64,000 nucleotides of DNA from Gynuella sp. (GCA_028282465.1 JANQHX010000053.1:62001-126000), one strand, 5' to 3'; counted from the first letter of the stretch, positions 25,055-36,136 are shown. The notes: a model not told the origin generated them from the sequence alone. A program made the numbers and translations.

Positions 25055-28000
25055 TAACTGGGCTTCTTGGTTAACAACTTAATTATCTGGTCTATGGTGC
25101 CAAAACGTTCTGTGGCTGTCGAAGACTCTATCTCAAATTTTACCTGGTCACCTCGGTTTAGCTTGAACTTATCTGGCATGGCTTGAACCAACTGGATGAT
25201 GGTAAAAGGATCAATGGTGGTTTCCTGGCTAAAGGTAATGGTGCCGCCTTTGGGGCCAGCATCTATTTTGTCGATCCCCAGGGGTTCGACTTTGTGGCGC
25301 AGCTCCGTTAGCTGGAATAGGTTTTTAACCGGGTCTGGCAGCAAGCCGAATCTGTCTATCATTTCCACTTGCATTTCTTTCAGTTCGTTACCGTCCGATG
25401 TGTTTGAAATGCGCTTGTAGAGCGTTAACCGGCTGTTCACATCGGGAATATAATCCTCAGGAATCATGGCTGGAATATGAAGACTGATTTCAGCACCTGT
25501 ATCCAGGGGTTTATCAAGGTTTGGTTCCTTGCCTTCTCGTATGGCTTTTACCGCACGCTCCAGCATTTCCATATACAGGCTAAAACCAATGCCTTCGATA
25601 TGACCTGATTGCTCTTCACCTAATAATTCACCTGCACCACGAATCTCTAAATCATGAGTTGCCAGAGTAAAACCGGCGCCTAAATCATGGGCTTCTTCAA
25701 TGGCGAGTAAGCGTTTTTCGGCATCTTTGGTGAGGGTTTTGGGTGGGGGTGTTAATAAATAAGCATAGGCTTGGTGATGACTACGACCCACGCGTCCTCT
25801 TAACTGATGCAGTTGAGCCAAGCCAAATTTGTCAGCTCTATCAATAATAATGGTATTGGCGGTGGGCACATCAATACCGGTTTCAATAATGGTGGTACAA
25901 ACCAATACATTGAAGCGCTTGTGGTAAAAGTCAGACATCACCCGCTCAAGCTGACGTTCATTCATTTGGCCATGACCAATCACAACCCGAGCTTCAGGCA
26001 CCAGTTCTTCAATTTTCTTAGCGGTTTTCTCAATGGTGGCGATGTCATTATGCAGATAATAAACCTGACCACCACGAAGAATCTCACGAAGAATGGCCTC
26101 TTTTACCTGGGCGTTGTCGTGTTGGCGAACAAAGGTTTTAACCGATAATCGTTTAGCCGGTGGCGTGGCAATAATGGATAAATCCCGGATACTGGCCATG
26201 GCCATGTTCAATGTTCGTGGAATCGGGGTTGCCGTCAGGGTCAGAATATCCACTTGAGATCGGAAAGATTTAATTCTTTCTTTTTGTTGAACGCCAAAAC
26301 GATGCTCCTCATCAATAATCAATAAACCCATGTTTTTGAATTTGAGCTTTTGCTGAATCAGTTTGTGGGTGCCGACAACAATATCGACTTTGCCTTCTTC
26401 AATGCCGGCTAAAATCTGGTCGGTTTGCTTGCCAGTTCTAAAACGCGACAACACTTCGACCTTCACCGGCCAGTCGGCAAAGCGGTCTTGAAAATTCTCA
26501 AAATGCTGCTGCGCCAAAAGGGTGGTGGGCACCAATACAGCAACTTGCTTTCCTGATTGCACGGCCATGAATGTTGCCCGCATAGCAACTTCAGTTTTAC
26601 CAAAGCCCACATCACCACACACCAGACGATCCATAGGGCGCTGTGATTGCATGTCCATAATGACGTTATGAATGGCTTGGGCTTGATCTGGTGTTTCTTC
26701 AAACGGGAAACCTGCTGCAAAGATGTCATAGTCTTCTTTTGGGTAAGGAAAGCTGAAACCCACTTGAGCATTGCGGCGTGCATAAATGTCTAGCAACTCA
26801 GCCGCGACGTCGCGAATTTTTTCCGCTGCTTTGCGTTTTGCTGCACTCCATTTTTCTGTTCCCAGTTTGTGCAGTGGCGCGTGATCTTCTGCGCCTCCAC
26901 TGTACCGTGCAATTAGGTGTAGATTAGAAACCGGCACATACAGTTTTGAACCACTGGCATATTCCAAGGTTAAAAACTCTTCCTTGTTGCCGTCTACTTC
27001 AAGTGTCTGCAAACCTCGATAGCGTCCTACCCCGTGATCCAGATGCACCACGGGCGCGTCAATTCTTAACTCAGTGAGATTTTTTACTAGGTTATCGCTG
27101 GCTTCCTTAGAGGCTTTGCGACGTCGACGCTGCATCACCTGAGTTTGGCCGAACAGTTGGCTTTCGGTAATTAAGGTGACTTTATCTTGAGGCAGGGTTA
27201 AACCATGCTCGATGGGTGCTACCACGATAGCAGCGGATTCTTTCGAATTTAGAAACTCTTGCCAGGTTTCAAAAATGGTGGGTGTCAGACGAATGCGACC
27301 TAACAGATCTAACAAGCTTTCTCGACGACCGGCACTTTCGGCGGCAAACAAAACCCGGTGATCTGTTTCTAATAGAAAGCTCTCTAATGCGTTAAGAGGA
27401 TTTTCTAATCGACTGTCGATGGGATATTCCTTTGGCACTTCACAGGCAAAATTTTCTCTACCGGCTTTTTCAGAAATAGTGTCTTGATGAAGCACCAGTT
27501 GAGGTAGGGTTTTGATGGCTCCAAATATTTCGTCCTTTGCTAAAAACAAACTATTTGGTTTACAAATGGGTTGAAGAATGTCGTGTCGACGATTCTCATA
27601 ACGGCTTTCTGCATCCTCTAGAAATCTGTCCATAGCCGTTTCAATTTCTGACTGGTGAATGACCTGAGTGTTTTCAGGTAAATAAGACAGTACCGAAGCC
27701 AGCTCTTCAAAGAACAATGGTAAATAGTATTCAATACCCGCTGGTGCCAGCCCCGTGCTGACATCTTGGTAAACGGGGCAATCCTTAAAGGACACATCAA
27801 ACTCTTCTCTGAATTTTTGCCGAAAGGTGTTAATGCCGTCTTGAGTTAATGGAAACTCTTTCGCTGGTAATACTTCAATGCGGTCTAATTGCTCAAGGGA
27901 TCTTTGATTGTCTGGGTTGAAGGTTCTAAGGGTGTCAATTTCGTCGTCGAATAAATCAATTCGAACAGGGTCATCCAAACCCATGGGGAAAATATCCATG

Positions 28001-28506
28001 AGCGAGCCCCTGACTGCGTATTCGCCATGCTCATAAACTGTGTCTACTGAGTTGTAACCGGCCTGTTCCAACACAGTTCTCATGTTGTTGATATCAAACT
28101 GCTGGCCTTTGCTTAGTACCAAACTATGGCCCTGAACATAGGCTGGGGGTGCAGTTCTGTGCATCAAAGTCGATACCGGAATAATTAGAACACCGGTTTT
28201 AGTCTGAGGTAGGCGGTACAGTGTGAGTAATCGTTGGGAAATAATGTCTTGGTGCGGAGAAAAATTATCAAAGGGTAGGGTTTCCCAGTCAGGGAATGAA
28301 AAAATAGGCAGATCGCTATGGGCATAAACTTCAGTTTCAGCTCTTAATTTTTCGGCTGATGTTGTGTTATTAGCGATTACTAAAGTTAGCCCGGAAAAAT
28401 CATTGGCGAGGTTGGCAATGACAAGACCGGATGATGACCCTTTTAAAGACCCAAGATGTTTTGTGTCTGATTTTCCCTTAGGTTTTAAAAATTTTGTTGT
28501 TAACAT
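25054..28506 (-). CDS. mfd: transcription-repair coupling factor Mfd
   Basis: A 1150-residue ATP-dependent translocase that removes RNA polymerase stalled at lesions and recruits UvrA. Length matches E. coli (1148). Domain order: UvrB-like N-terminal part (DLPIFSFPDWETLPFDNFSPHQD), RNA-polymerase interaction domain around 480-550 (PVVHLDHGVGRYRGLQTLE), helicase domain with GDVGFGKTEVAMRA (Walker A, about 630-645) and IIDEEHRFGVQQKERIK (DEEH), LTATPIPRTLNMA, and RVGRSHHQAYAYLL. The TRCF C-terminal domain follows. It heads a two-gene operon with csiV. The upstream gap to the nqr leader carries promoters for both directions. Confidence 0.97.
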   Translation of the reverse strand: MLTTKFLKPKGKSDTKHLGSLKGSSSGLVIANLANDFSGLTLVIANNTTSAEKLRAETEVYAHSDLPIFSFPDWETLPFDNFSPHQDIISQRLLTLYRLPQTKTGVLIIPVSTLMHRTAPPAYVQGHSLVLSKGQQFDINNMRTVLEQAGYNSVDTVYEHGEYAVRGSLMDIFPMGLDDPVRIDLFDDEIDTLRTFNPDNQRSLEQLDRIEVLPAKEFPLTQDGINTFRQKFREEFDVSFKDCPVYQDVSTGLAPAGIEYYLPLFFEELASVLSYLPENTQVIHQSEIETAMDRFLEDAESRYENRRHDILQPICKPNSLFLAKDEIFGAIKTLPQLVLHQDTISEKAGRENFACEVPKEYPIDSRLENPLNALESFLLETDHRVLFAAESAGRRESLLDLLGRIRLTPTIFETWQEFLNSKESAAIVVAPIEHGLTLPQDKVTLITESQLFGQTQVMQRRRRKASKEASDNLVKNLTELRIDAPVVHLDHGVGRYRGLQTLEVDGNKEEFLTLEYASGSKLYVPVSNLHLIARYSGGAEDHAPLHKLGTEKWSAAKRKAAEKIRDVAAELLDIYARRNAQVGFSFPYPKEDYDIFAAGFPFEETPDQAQAIHNVIMDMQSQRPMDRLVCGDVGFGKTEVAMRATFMAVQSGKQVAVLVPTTLLAQQHFENFQDRFADWPVKVEVLSRFRTGKQTDQILAGIEEGKVDIVVGTHKLIQQKLKFKNMGLLIIDEEHRFGVQQKERIKSFRSQVDILTLTATPIPRTLNMAMASIRDLSIIATPPAKRLSVKTFVRQHDNAQVKEAILREILRGGQVYYLHNDIATIEKTAKKIEELVPEARVVIGHGQMNERQLERVMSDFYHKRFNVLVCTTIIETGIDVPTANTIIIDRADKFGLAQLHQLRGRVGRSHHQAYAYLLTPPPKTLTKDAEKRLLAIEEAHDLGAGFTLATHDLEIRGAGELLGEEQSGHIEGIGFSLYMEMLERAVKAIREGKEPNLDKPLDTGAEISLHIPAMIPEDYIPDVNSRLTLYKRISNTSDGNELKEMQVEMIDRFGLLPDPVKNLFQLTELRHKVEPLGIDKIDAGPKGGTITFSQETTIDPFTIIQLVQAMPDKFKLNRGDQVKFEIESSTATERFGTIDQIIKLLTKKPS

Positions 28507-28758
28507 TTTTCGAGACGATTCCAGAAGCTAAAACTTAAAGCCACAACGTTTAGATGTTTTTTGAGGGCGGGCATTCTAACAATCCAAAATGGCAGGCGGC
28601 ACTAAACATTTTAAAAAATCGTGCGTATGAATTTTTCTTTTCTACACTGACAAAAACATCAGTTGAGTAATATTTAAGCGAAAATTAAAAAAAGATCATT
28701 TATTTCAATGGTGTATTTGTAAGGACCTGTAGCATGAAGTAAGCCAGATACTTATACT

Positions 28759-28930
28759 GTGCACGATTTTTGGGAGGTGTATCAATTGACAGATCAAATA
28801 ATGATCAGGGTGCACCTAAAACACAAAGCGAATTCAAAGATTGTTAGCAACACCATCAAAAGAGGCGGAGGACTTGAGCAAAAAAGAGCTTGAGGTAGCG
28901 ATCCTCAAAAGGATCTTAGTGTTGCCAATC
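28759..28930 (+). promoter_or_regulatory. structured 5' leader of the nqr operon (candidate cis-regulatory RNA)
   Basis: Within the 459-base gap between mfd and nqrA, several helices can form. GTGCAC (28759-28764) pairs with GTGCAC (28810-28815). GATTG (28839-28843) and GCAACAC (28847-28853) pair with CAATC (28926-28930) and GTGTTGC (28919-28925), making a 12-bp helix with a 3-base bulge. It encloses TTGAGC/GCTTGA (with two G-U pairs) and GATCC/GGATC (28900-28915) hairpins. Such a multibranched leader is typical of a riboswitch or attenuator. Breaker-laboratory surveys list RNA motifs upstream of nqrA, and Na+ riboswitches are known; I cannot confirm class membership. The remaining gap sequence (28507-28758) is AT-rich and presumably carries the divergent promoters. 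Confidence 0.55.
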
Positions 28931-28965
28931 TATAGACTTCTAAAAACAGTAATTGGACTAATCTT

Positions 28966-30303
28966 ATGATTGAAATCAAAAAAGGTCTCGACCTACCAAT
29001 TACTGGTGCACCTGCTTCAACGGTTGAAGAAGGTAAGCCAGTAACTGAGGTAGCAGTGATCGGTTTTGACTATCATGGCATGAAGCCCACAATGGCTGTT
29101 AAGGTTGGTGACCAGGTTAAAACTGGTCAGGTTCTTTTCACTGATAAGAAAAATCCTGAAGTGAAATACACATCTCCAGGCGCAGGAACGGTTAAAGAAA
29201 TTAACCGCGGTGCCCGTCGTGTATTTCAATCTTTAGTGATTGAACTTAATGGCGATGAGAAAGAAACCTTTACATCCTACAGCTCTGCAGATTTAAGCGG
29301 ACTGACCTCTGAGCAGGTTCAGGAAAATCTTGTAGAGTCTGGTGTGTGGACTGCTTTGAGAACAAGACCCTTCTCCAAAGTTCCGGTTCCAGGAACCAAG
29401 CCGAACGCAATATTTGTAAGTGCAATGGATACCAACCCATTGGCTGCCGACCCGGCGCAAATCATTGCTGAAAATACTCAGGCCTTTGAAGATGGTTTAA
29501 CTGTTTTAAGTAAGTTGACTGAAGGCAAGTTGTACCTGACCAAAAAATCGGGTTCAAGTGTGACTTCAAATGTGGCCACCATTGAAGAATTTTCTGGTGT
29601 TCACCCTGCAGGAAATGTGGGAACTCATATTCACTTTATCGAACCTGTCAGTGCCAACAAAGTTGCCTGGACCATTGGTTATCAAGACGTGATCATGGTG
29701 GGTAAATTATTCACAACCGGTGTTTTAGACGTTAGCCGTGTGGTGTCATTAGCTGGCCCTCAGGTGTCTAATCCTCGTTTAGTTCGCACGCGCATTGGTG
29801 CTAATGTGGCAGAGTTAGCCGAAGGTGAAACCAAAGAAGGTGAAAATAGATTAATTTCGGGATCTGTTTTCGGTGGTCGTACTGCTACTTCTGGCCCATT
29901 CAGTTATTTGGGTCGTTACCACCATCAGATTTCAGTGTTAGCTGAGGATTATTCTCGACCACTCCTGCATTATATTCGTCCAGGGGTGAACAACTTTTCC
30001 GTGCTAAACACTTTCATTGCTAAATTAAATCCAAGCAAATTATTCGATTTCACAACCTCATCCAATGGCTCTGAACGTTGTATTTTACCTTTGGGTAATT
30101 TCGAAAAAGTCATGCCGATGGATATTCTTCCAACTCAACTTTTACGTGCTTTAGTCGTAGGTGATTTGGATTCCGCTGAAAAGTTAGGTGCATTAGAGCT
30201 AGACGAAGAAGATCTGGCGCTTTGCACTTATGTATGTACAGGTAAATACGAATACGGCCCGGTGCTGCGTACTAACTTGTCACGAATTGAAGCGGAGGGT
30301 TGA
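28966..30303 (+). CDS. nqrA: Na+-translocating NADH:quinone reductase subunit A
   Basis: A 445-residue peripheral subunit of Na+-NQR, the respiratory complex that oxidises NADH, reduces ubiquinone and pumps Na+ out. The N-terminus [12 protein letters not shown] is the standard NqrA opening. Other landmarks are [39 protein letters not shown] (near 140) and [28 protein letters not shown]. Length equals the family's usual 445-450. It is the first gene of an eight-gene operon preceded by the structured leader. No strong ribosome site is seen before its ATG, which fits control by the leader RNA. Confidence 0.97.
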   Translation: MIEIKKGLDLPITGAPASTVEEGKPVTEVAVIGFDYHGMKPTMAVKVGDQVKTGQVLFTDKKNPEVKYTSPGAGTVKEINRGARRVFQSLVIELNGDEKETFTSYSSADLSGLTSEQVQENLVESGVWTALRTRPFSKVPVPGTKPNAIFVSAMDTNPLAADPAQIIAENTQAFEDGLTVLSKLTEGKLYLTKKSGSSVTSNVATIEEFSGVHPAGNVGTHIHFIEPVSANKVAWTIGYQDVIMVGKLFTTGVLDVSRVVSLAGPQVSNPRLVRTRIGANVAELAEGETKEGENRLISGSVFGGRTATSGPFSYLGRYHHQISVLAEDYSRPLLHYIRPGVNNFSVLNTFIAKLNPSKLFDFTTSSNGSERCILPLGNFEKVMPMDILPTQLLRALVVGDLDSAEKLGALELDEEDLALCTYVCTGKYEYGPVLRTNLSRIEAEG

Positions 30304-30308
30304 TCCAA

Positions 30309-31505
30309 ATGAGAAAATTACTCGACTCTATGGAACACCACTTCGAAAAAGGTGGTAAGTTCGAAAAATGGTATGCCCTGTATGAAGCAGTGGATACCGC
30401 TCTATACAAGCCTGCGATTGTTACTCATGGTACTTCTCATGTTCGTGATTCTAACGACATGAAGCGCATCATGATTATCGTTTGGTTCGCTGCATTACTG
30501 CCCATGGCAGTGGGCATGCATAACCTGGGTTTCCAAGCGAACTCAGCCATTGCTGCTGGCATTCCAGTTGGAGATGGCTGGAGAGAAGCCATCATTGGAT
30601 TGCTGTCTGGTTATAATCCTGCCAGCTTTTGGGACAACATGGTGTATGGTGCTGTCTACTTCCTGCCAATCTACGCCGTAGTATTTATTGTGGGTGGCTT
30701 TTGGGAAGTGTTATTTGCTTCCGTTCGTGGCCATGAAGTAAACGAAGGATTCTTTGTTACCTCAATTCTGTTTGCCCTTTCTTGTCCTCCTACTTTGCCT
30801 TTATGGGCAGCCGCAATGGGTATTACCTTCGGTGTGATATTCGGCAAAGAAGTGTTTGGGGGTACAGGTAAAAACTTCCTTAACCCTGCATTAACTGGTC
30901 GTGCTTTCCTATTCTTCGCATACCCAGCGTTTATGTCTGGTGATGCGGTTTGGGTCGGTGTTGACGGATTCTCTGGCGCAACTGCATTAAGTGTTGCTGC
31001 TTCAGAAGGTTTAGATGCAGCCGCTACCCTTGGTGGCTTAAGCTGGTTCGATGCCTTGATAGGCAACATGGCCGGATCTGTTGGTGAGACATCAACTCTG
31101 GCAATTCTTATCTCCGGTGCGTTCTTGATGATTACCGGTGTTGCCAGCTGGCGCATTATCCTGGGTGTGTTCTTAGGCATGGTGGGTACTGCCGTGTTGT
31201 TTAATTTGATTGGCTCAGATACCAACCCAATGTTTAGCCTACCTTGGTATTGGCACCTAACGATTGGTGGTTTTGCCTTCGGTATGATCTTTATGGCAAC
31301 TGACCCCGTATCTGCGTCCATGACGAATAAAGGGAAAATGTATTACGGACTCTTGATTGGTTTTATGGTGGTAATGATTCGAGTGGTGAATCCAGCATTC
31401 CCGGAAGGAATGATGCTAGCCATTTTATTTGCAAACCTGTTTGCACCATTGATCGATCATTTCGTAGTTCAATCCAACATTAAGCGGAGGGTTGCACGTG
31501 GCTAA
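30309..31505 (+). CDS. nqrB: Na+-NQR subunit B
   Basis: A 398-residue integral membrane subunit holding riboflavin and a covalently bound FMN. The start at ATG 30309 is supported by GGAGGG nine bases upstream and the N-terminus [17 protein letters not shown]. The ApbE target motif SGATALS places the flavinylated Thr at residue 225 (codon 30981-30983). About ten membrane segments, including the quinone-region [30 protein letters not shown] segment [13 protein letters not shown] is also typical. It overlaps nqrC by eight bases. Confidence 0.97.
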   Translation: MRKLLDSMEHHFEKGGKFEKWYALYEAVDTALYKPAIVTHGTSHVRDSNDMKRIMIIVWFAALLPMAVGMHNLGFQANSAIAAGIPVGDGWREAIIGLLSGYNPASFWDNMVYGAVYFLPIYAVVFIVGGFWEVLFASVRGHEVNEGFFVTSILFALSCPPTLPLWAAAMGITFGVIFGKEVFGGTGKNFLNPALTGRAFLFFAYPAFMSGDAVWVGVDGFSGATALSVAASEGLDAAATLGGLSWFDALIGNMAGSVGETSTLAILISGAFLMITGVASWRIILGVFLGMVGTAVLFNLIGSDTNPMFSLPWYWHLTIGGFAFGMIFMATDPVSASMTNKGKMYYGLLIGFMVVMIRVVNPAFPEGMMLAILFANLFAPLIDHFVVQSNIKRRVARG

Positions 31506-32289
31506 TAAAGATTCTATTACCAATACCGTAAAAATTGCCTTTCTAGTGTGTTTGGCTTGTTCAATTGTTGTGTCTGTTTCAGCGGTCTCCCTTCGCCCTT
31601 TGCAAAAGCAAAACGAAGTAGTAGAGGTTAAAAAGAACATTCTTGCTGCGGCAGGTTTGCTTGAATCTGGAGATACCAGTGCCAAGGCCATTGTTGAACA
31701 GTTTCAGCAGATAGACACTATGTTGGTGAATTTAAATACCGGCAAGTTTTCTAATGAAATTGAAGATCTTGAACTTTATGACCAATTTAAAGCGGCTAAA
31801 GATCCTAGCCAATCTGTGGCATTAACCAAAGATCAAGACATCGCCTCAATCGGACGCATGGAAAACCTGTCTAAGGTTTATGCCGTGATGGACGGTGATG
31901 ATATTAAAACATTGATCTTGCCTGTCCGAGGTTATGCGCTTTGGTCGACCCTGTATGGATTTATCGCACTTGAATCAGACCTCAACACCGTTGTTGGTTT
32001 GGGTTTTTATGCGCATGCAGAAACCCCAGGCTTGGGTGGAGAAATTGATAACCCTAAGTGGAAGGCGCAGTGGATCGGCAAGAAAGTTTTTGACGACGCT
32101 GGAGAAATTCAAGCCGGTGTTAAAAAAGGCACGGTTAACCCAGCCATTGCTTATGAAGTTGATCATTTAGTTGATGGATTAGCGGGTGCGACCTTAACCA
32201 GTAATGGTGTTACCAATTTGGTGAACTACTGGTTAGGTGACTTAGCCTTTGGTCCATTCTTGAAGAATTTAAAAGCAGGGGAGGCATAA
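31498..32289 (+). CDS. nqrC: Na+-NQR subunit C
   Basis: A 263-residue subunit with one N-terminal membrane helix and a periplasmic FMN-binding domain. I chose GTG 31498 because GGAGG lies 7 bases upstream and the product begins [12 protein letters not shown], as in known NqrC; a TTG at 31492 is less likely. The flavinylation motif AGATLTS places the modified Thr at residue 232 (codon at 32191); the first residue is Ala instead of the commoner Ser. The reading overlaps nqrB by eight bases. ApbE encoded downstream should attach the FMN. Confidence 0.96.
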   Translation: MANKDSITNTVKIAFLVCLACSIVVSVSAVSLRPLQKQNEVVEVKKNILAAAGLLESGDTSAKAIVEQFQQIDTMLVNLNTGKFSNEIEDLELYDQFKAAKDPSQSVALTKDQDIASIGRMENLSKVYAVMDGDDIKTLILPVRGYALWSTLYGFIALESDLNTVVGLGFYAHAETPGLGGEIDNPKWKAQWIGKKVFDDAGEIQAGVKKGTVNPAIAYEVDHLVDGLAGATLTSNGVTNLVNYWLGDLAFGPFLKNLKAGEA

Positions 32290-32292
32290 AAA

Positions 32293-32952
32293 ATGTCTGA
32301 AACGAAAAAAGTATTGGTGCAACCGATCTTTTCGAACAACCCAGTTGCTTTACAGATACTGGGTGTATGTTCTGCTCTAGCGGTTACCACCTCTATGCAA
32401 GTTACCTTGGTCATGTGTATTGCACTGACCTCGGTAACGGCATTTTCTAACCTATCTATTTCGATGATTCGAAATCAAATTCCTAGCAGTATTCGAATCA
32501 TTGTACAGATGACTATTATTGCGTCGTTAGTGATTGTAGTAGACCAACTTCTGAAGGCATTTGCGTTTGATATTTCAAAACAGCTTTCGGTGTTTGTTGG
32601 TCTCATTATTACCAACTGTATTGTAATGGGTCGTGCTGAAGCCTACGCAATGGCTAATCCACCGGGGATGAGTTTCATTGACGGTATCGGTAATGGTCTG
32701 GGCTATTCCGTGGTTCTTATTTTTGTGGCCTTCTTTAGAGAATTATTTGGCGCGGGTAAATTGTTTGGTATTACCATCATGCCATTGGTAAACGATGGTG
32801 GTTGGTATATTCCAAATGGCTTGCTGTTGTTACCCCCAAGCGCGTTCTTTTTAATTGGCATGTTCATCTGGATCTTAAGAACTTGGAAAACTGACCAAGT
32901 TGAAAGCTCAGAGTACAAAATTATGCCGCACGTGAACAAGGAGTCCGCATAA
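32293..32952 (+). CDS. nqrD: Na+-NQR subunit D
   Basis: A 219-residue membrane subunit with six helices, homologous to RnfE/RnfA. Landmarks: [33 protein letters not shown] at the start and [24 protein letters not shown]. The paired Cys ([10 protein letters not shown] and [13 protein letters not shown]) are those that share an intramembrane [2Fe-2S] centre with NqrE. It starts four bases after nqrC and its stop overlaps the nqrE start by one base. Confidence 0.96.
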   Translation: MSETKKVLVQPIFSNNPVALQILGVCSALAVTTSMQVTLVMCIALTSVTAFSNLSISMIRNQIPSSIRIIVQMTIIASLVIVVDQLLKAFAFDISKQLSVFVGLIITNCIVMGRAEAYAMANPPGMSFIDGIGNGLGYSVVLIFVAFFRELFGAGKLFGITIMPLVNDGGWYIPNGLLLLPPSAFFLIGMFIWILRTWKTDQVESSEYKIMPHVNKESA

Positions 32953-33560
32953 TGGAAGCATTGTTAAGCCTCTTTGTTAAGGCCGTCTTTGTAGAAAACT
33001 CAGCCCTGGCGTTCTTCCTAGGCATGTGTACTTTCTTAGCTTTGTCTAAAAAAATTGAAACCGCTATTGGGTTGGGTATTGCAGTTGTTGTGGTACTGGC
33101 CATTACGGTTCCAGTAAATAACCTATTGTTTAACTATGTATTAGCCGAAGGTGCGCTAGCATGGGCAGGTTTCCCAGAAGCAGATCTAAGTTTCTTGGGC
33201 TATTTGTCATACATAGGCGTAATTGCTGCGATGGTTCAAATCCTAGAAATGTTCTTGGATAAATTTGTTCCTGCTCTTTATAACGCTTTGGGTGTATTCC
33301 TACCTCTGATTACGGTGAACTGTGCCATTCTGGGTGCGTCGTTATTCATGGTTGAACGTGATTACACTTTTACAGAAAGTGTGGTGTACGGTTTCGGTAA
33401 TGGCGTCGGTTGGGCGTTGGCAATCGTATTATTAGCAGGCATTCGAGAGAAATTGAAATACAGTGATGCGCCAAAGGGCTTAGAAGGTTTAGGCATTGCG
33501 TTTATTACTGTAGGTCTAATGTCTCTTGGTTTTATGTCATTCTCTGGCGTAAGTCTGTAA
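32952..33560 (+). CDS. nqrE: Na+-NQR subunit E
   Basis: A 202-residue six-helix membrane subunit related to NqrD and RnfA, in inverted topology. [34 protein letters not shown] is the typical N-terminus, with the Cys in GMCTF; the second conserved Cys is in [14 protein letters not shown]. It completes the NqrD/E channel and intramembrane cluster. It overlaps nqrD by one base and precedes nqrF by 18 bases containing GGGAGG. Confidence 0.96.
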   Translation: MEALLSLFVKAVFVENSALAFFLGMCTFLALSKKIETAIGLGIAVVVVLAITVPVNNLLFNYVLAEGALAWAGFPEADLSFLGYLSYIGVIAAMVQILEMFLDKFVPALYNALGVFLPLITVNCAILGASLFMVERDYTFTESVVYGFGNGVGWALAIVLLAGIREKLKYSDAPKGLEGLGIAFITVGLMSLGFMSFSGVSL

Positions 33561-33578
33561 TTGGGAGGTCGCAAATAA

Positions 33579-34805
33579 ATGAGTACAGAGATTATTCTCG
33601 GCGTTGTAATGTTCATTGTGATCGTGTTCGCCCTTGTTGCGGTGATCTTGTTTGCACGTTCAAAACTGGTGAGCTCTGGCGACGTTAAAATTGAAATTAA
33701 CGATGATCCGGAAAAAACCTTAACCGTGGCTGCGGGTGGTAAGCTGCTACAAACTCTGGCTGATGCGAATATATTTCTGTCTTCAGCTTGTGGTGGTGGC
33801 GGTACCTGTGCCCAGTGTCGTTGTCAGGTTCATGATGGCGGTGGCTCCATGCTGCCCACGGAAGAACCTCACTTCACTAAGGGTCAAGCAAAAGAAGGTT
33901 GGCGTCTAGCTTGTCAGGTTGCTGTTAAGCAAGACATGAAGATTGAAGTTGAACCTGAATTCTTCGGAGTGAAACGTTGGACGACCACGGTTGAATCAAA
34001 CCCCAACGTAGCCACTTTTATTAAGGAACTAACACTTCGCCTGCCTGAAGGTGAGGACGTTGATTTCCGTGCTGGTGGTTATGTGCAATTGGTTTGTCCT
34101 CCGCACGAAGTTAAATACTCTGATTTCGATATTGAAGAAGAGTATCGTGGCGATTGGGAAAAGTTTGGCTTATTCAACATTGTTTCAAAAGTGGATGAAG
34201 AAACGGTTCGTGCCTATTCCATGGCGAACTATCCAGAAGAAAAGGGTGTGGTTAAATTCAACATCCGTATTGCTTCACCACCTCCAGGAACAAATCACCC
34301 ACCGGGCAAAATGTCTTCTTACGTGTTTAACCTGAAAGAAGGTGACACCATGGAAGTGTATGGCCCATTCGGTGAATTTTTCGCGAAAGAAACAGAAGCT
34401 GAAATGGTATTCATTGGTGGCGGTGCCGGTATGGCTCCAATGCGTTCACATATCTTTGATCAGCTGAAACGATTGAATTCTGATCGTAAGATGAGCTTCT
34501 GGTACGGTGCTCGGTCTCTTCGTGAGTGTTTCTACAACGAAGAATACGACATGCTGGAAGAAGAAAACGATAACTTCAATTGGCATCTCGCCTTGTCTGA
34601 TCCTCAACCCGAAGACAATTGGGATGGGTTAACGGGTTTCATTCACAATGTGCTTTATGAACAGTATTTGAAAGATCATGACGCCCCTGAAGATTGCGAG
34701 TACTACATGTGTGGGCCGCCAATGATGAACGCAGCAGTGATCAAAATGCTAAAAGACTTGGGTGTGGAAGACGAGAACATCCTATTGGATGACTTCGGAG
34801 GCTAA
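33579..34805 (+). CDS. nqrF: Na+-NQR subunit F (NADH dehydrogenase component)
   Basis: A 408-residue electron-input subunit. Order: N-terminal membrane helix (about 5-27), plant-type [2Fe-2S] domain with [14 protein letters not shown] (about 69-82) and a later LACQV, then FAD domain with [11 protein letters not shown] (about 210), and NADH domain with [19 protein letters not shown] and the C-terminal [14 protein letters not shown]. It oxidises NADH and passes electrons to the D/E cluster. A GGGAGG ribosome site precedes the ATG. The end overlaps the region used as ribosome site for apbE. Confidence 0.97.
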   Translation: MSTEIILGVVMFIVIVFALVAVILFARSKLVSSGDVKIEINDDPEKTLTVAAGGKLLQTLADANIFLSSACGGGGTCAQCRCQVHDGGGSMLPTEEPHFTKGQAKEGWRLACQVAVKQDMKIEVEPEFFGVKRWTTTVESNPNVATFIKELTLRLPEGEDVDFRAGGYVQLVCPPHEVKYSDFDIEEEYRGDWEKFGLFNIVSKVDEETVRAYSMANYPEEKGVVKFNIRIASPPPGTNHPPGKMSSYVFNLKEGDTMEVYGPFGEFFAKETEAEMVFIGGGAGMAPMRSHIFDQLKRLNSDRKMSFWYGARSLRECFYNEEYDMLEEENDNFNWHLALSDPQPEDNWDGLTGFIHNVLYEQYLKDHDAPEDCEYYMCGPPMMNAAVIKMLKDLGVEDENILLDDFGG

Positions 34806-34812
34806 TTTCGAA

Positions 34813-35859
34813 GTGATCAAACAACGCAGCAAGCTGCTAAAACAGCCTGCTGCTGCCTTCGGAGTAATATTCATTACCTTGTTGGCAGCGGCGGGCTGTT
34901 CTGATTTTAAGAAGCCAGAAATTCAGGTGCTCTATGGCAGCACTATGGGTACTAGTTATTCCGTTAGAGTATTAGCCACTCAATCAGAAGCTCAGTCATT
35001 AAAGTCTGGTATTGATTATGTGCTTGAAGACATCAATCAATCTATGTCTACCTATATTGAAGACTCAGAGCTGAACAAACTGAATAACTCTTTTAGTACC
35101 GATTGGTATGAAGTAACTGACGGGCTTTTTAATGTGCTAGAGCTGGCCCAGCAGGTGAGCGAACAAACCAACGGGGCATTCGACATAACTGTTGCACCTC
35201 TGGTAGATATTTGGGGCTTCGGCCCACAAGCTCGGCGGGAACAAATTCCTCATCCCATTGAGTTAAGCTCTATTCTTTCCGGTACTGGCTTTGAGGCTAT
35301 TGAACTAGACTCAAATAAAAGTTCAGTTAGAAAAACTGAACCCAGACGGTTAGACCTTTCAGCCATTGCCAAAGGTTACGGCGTAGACCTAATTGCAGAT
35401 TATTTGGATGCTCAGAGTGTTCAGAGTTATCTGATAGAAGTAGGCGGAGAAATGCGCCTAAAAGGACTTAAGCCAGGGGATCAGTCTTGGCGAATTGCTG
35501 TGGAGACTCCAGACTCTGGTGCAAGAGAGGTTTATAAAATTATTGAGTTGACTGATGCTGCATTAGCTACATCAGGGGATTATCGAAACTACTTTGAAGT
35601 GGATGGTGTTCGCTATTCCCATACCATTGATCCGGCTACCGGGTATCCCATCAGCCACAACTTGGTTTCTGTGACTGTAATAACTGAGCAATGTGCCATG
35701 GCAGATGCCTACGCCACTGGTATGATGGTAATGGGTGTTGAAAAATCATTAACCTTAGCGGAGCAGCAAGGGTTAGCTGTGTTTTTAATTGAAAAACACA
35801 ATGGTGAGTTTGTTGAACACTCGAGTTCAGCGTTTAAAGAATTAATTGGAGAAATATGA
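34813..35859 (+). CDS. apbE: FAD:protein FMN transferase ApbE (lipoprotein)
   Basis: About 348 residues from GTG 34813, with GGAGG at 34797-34801 in the nqrF end; an ATG at 34789 and one at 34762 are alternatives. A lipoprotein signal with lipobox AAGC anchors it to the periplasmic face, where it can flavinylate NqrB and NqrC. Motifs: GSTMGTSYSVRV, FDITVAPLVDIWGFGPQ, DLSAIAKGYGVDLIADYL, EVGGEMRLKG, ALATSGDYRNYF and HTIDPATGYPI, with Mg-binding acidic residues. It is co-transcribed with nqrF and overlaps nqrM by four bases (ATGA). Confidence 0.95.
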   Translation: MIKQRSKLLKQPAAAFGVIFITLLAAAGCSDFKKPEIQVLYGSTMGTSYSVRVLATQSEAQSLKSGIDYVLEDINQSMSTYIEDSELNKLNNSFSTDWYEVTDGLFNVLELAQQVSEQTNGAFDITVAPLVDIWGFGPQARREQIPHPIELSSILSGTGFEAIELDSNKSSVRKTEPRRLDLSAIAKGYGVDLIADYLDAQSVQSYLIEVGGEMRLKGLKPGDQSWRIAVETPDSGAREVYKIIELTDAALATSGDYRNYFEVDGVRYSHTIDPATGYPISHNLVSVTVITEQCAMADAYATGMMVMGVEKSLTLAEQQGLAVFLIEKHNGEFVEHSSSAFKELIGEI

Positions 35860-36095
35860 TGGCAACTTTTGTAGCGGTATTAGCAGCCATGTTATTGCTT
35901 ACAGCAGCGATGGCTATCGGTGTTATTTTAGGAAGAAAGCCTATCTCTGGTTCTTGCGGTGGCATGAGCGCATTAGGTATGGACGTGGCCTGTGATATTT
36001 GTGGTGGCGACAAAAGCAAATGCGAAAAAGAAGTTGATAAACTACAAAAGGCTGAGGTCAATAAAGATCTTGGTCATGATGTGGGCAACAAGTAA
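35856..36095 (+). CDS. nqrM: Na+-NQR maturation factor NqrM
   Basis: A 79-residue protein (former DUF539) with one N-terminal membrane helix and a small Cys-rich domain (SGSCGGMSALGMDVACDICGGDKSKCEKE). NqrM is required to assemble active Na+-NQR, probably by delivering iron to the NqrD/E site. The start ATG at 35856 has a second in-frame ATG three bases on, and a GGAG upstream; it overlaps apbE by four bases. Last gene of the nqr operon, followed by a terminator at 36137. Confidence 0.95.
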   Translation: MMATFVAVLAAMLLLTAAMAIGVILGRKPISGSCGGMSALGMDVACDICGGDKSKCEKEVDKLQKAEVNKDLGHDVGNK

Positions 36096-36136
36096 TAGCT
36101 ATTTATTTGGCCACTGAAATACAAACGTCGGTTATT

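Noticed and set aside
30671-31321. 216-codon minus-strand frame opposite nqrB
   Set aside because: Antisense shadow of a strongly conserved membrane subunit, Pro/Ala/Asn-rich, without start context.
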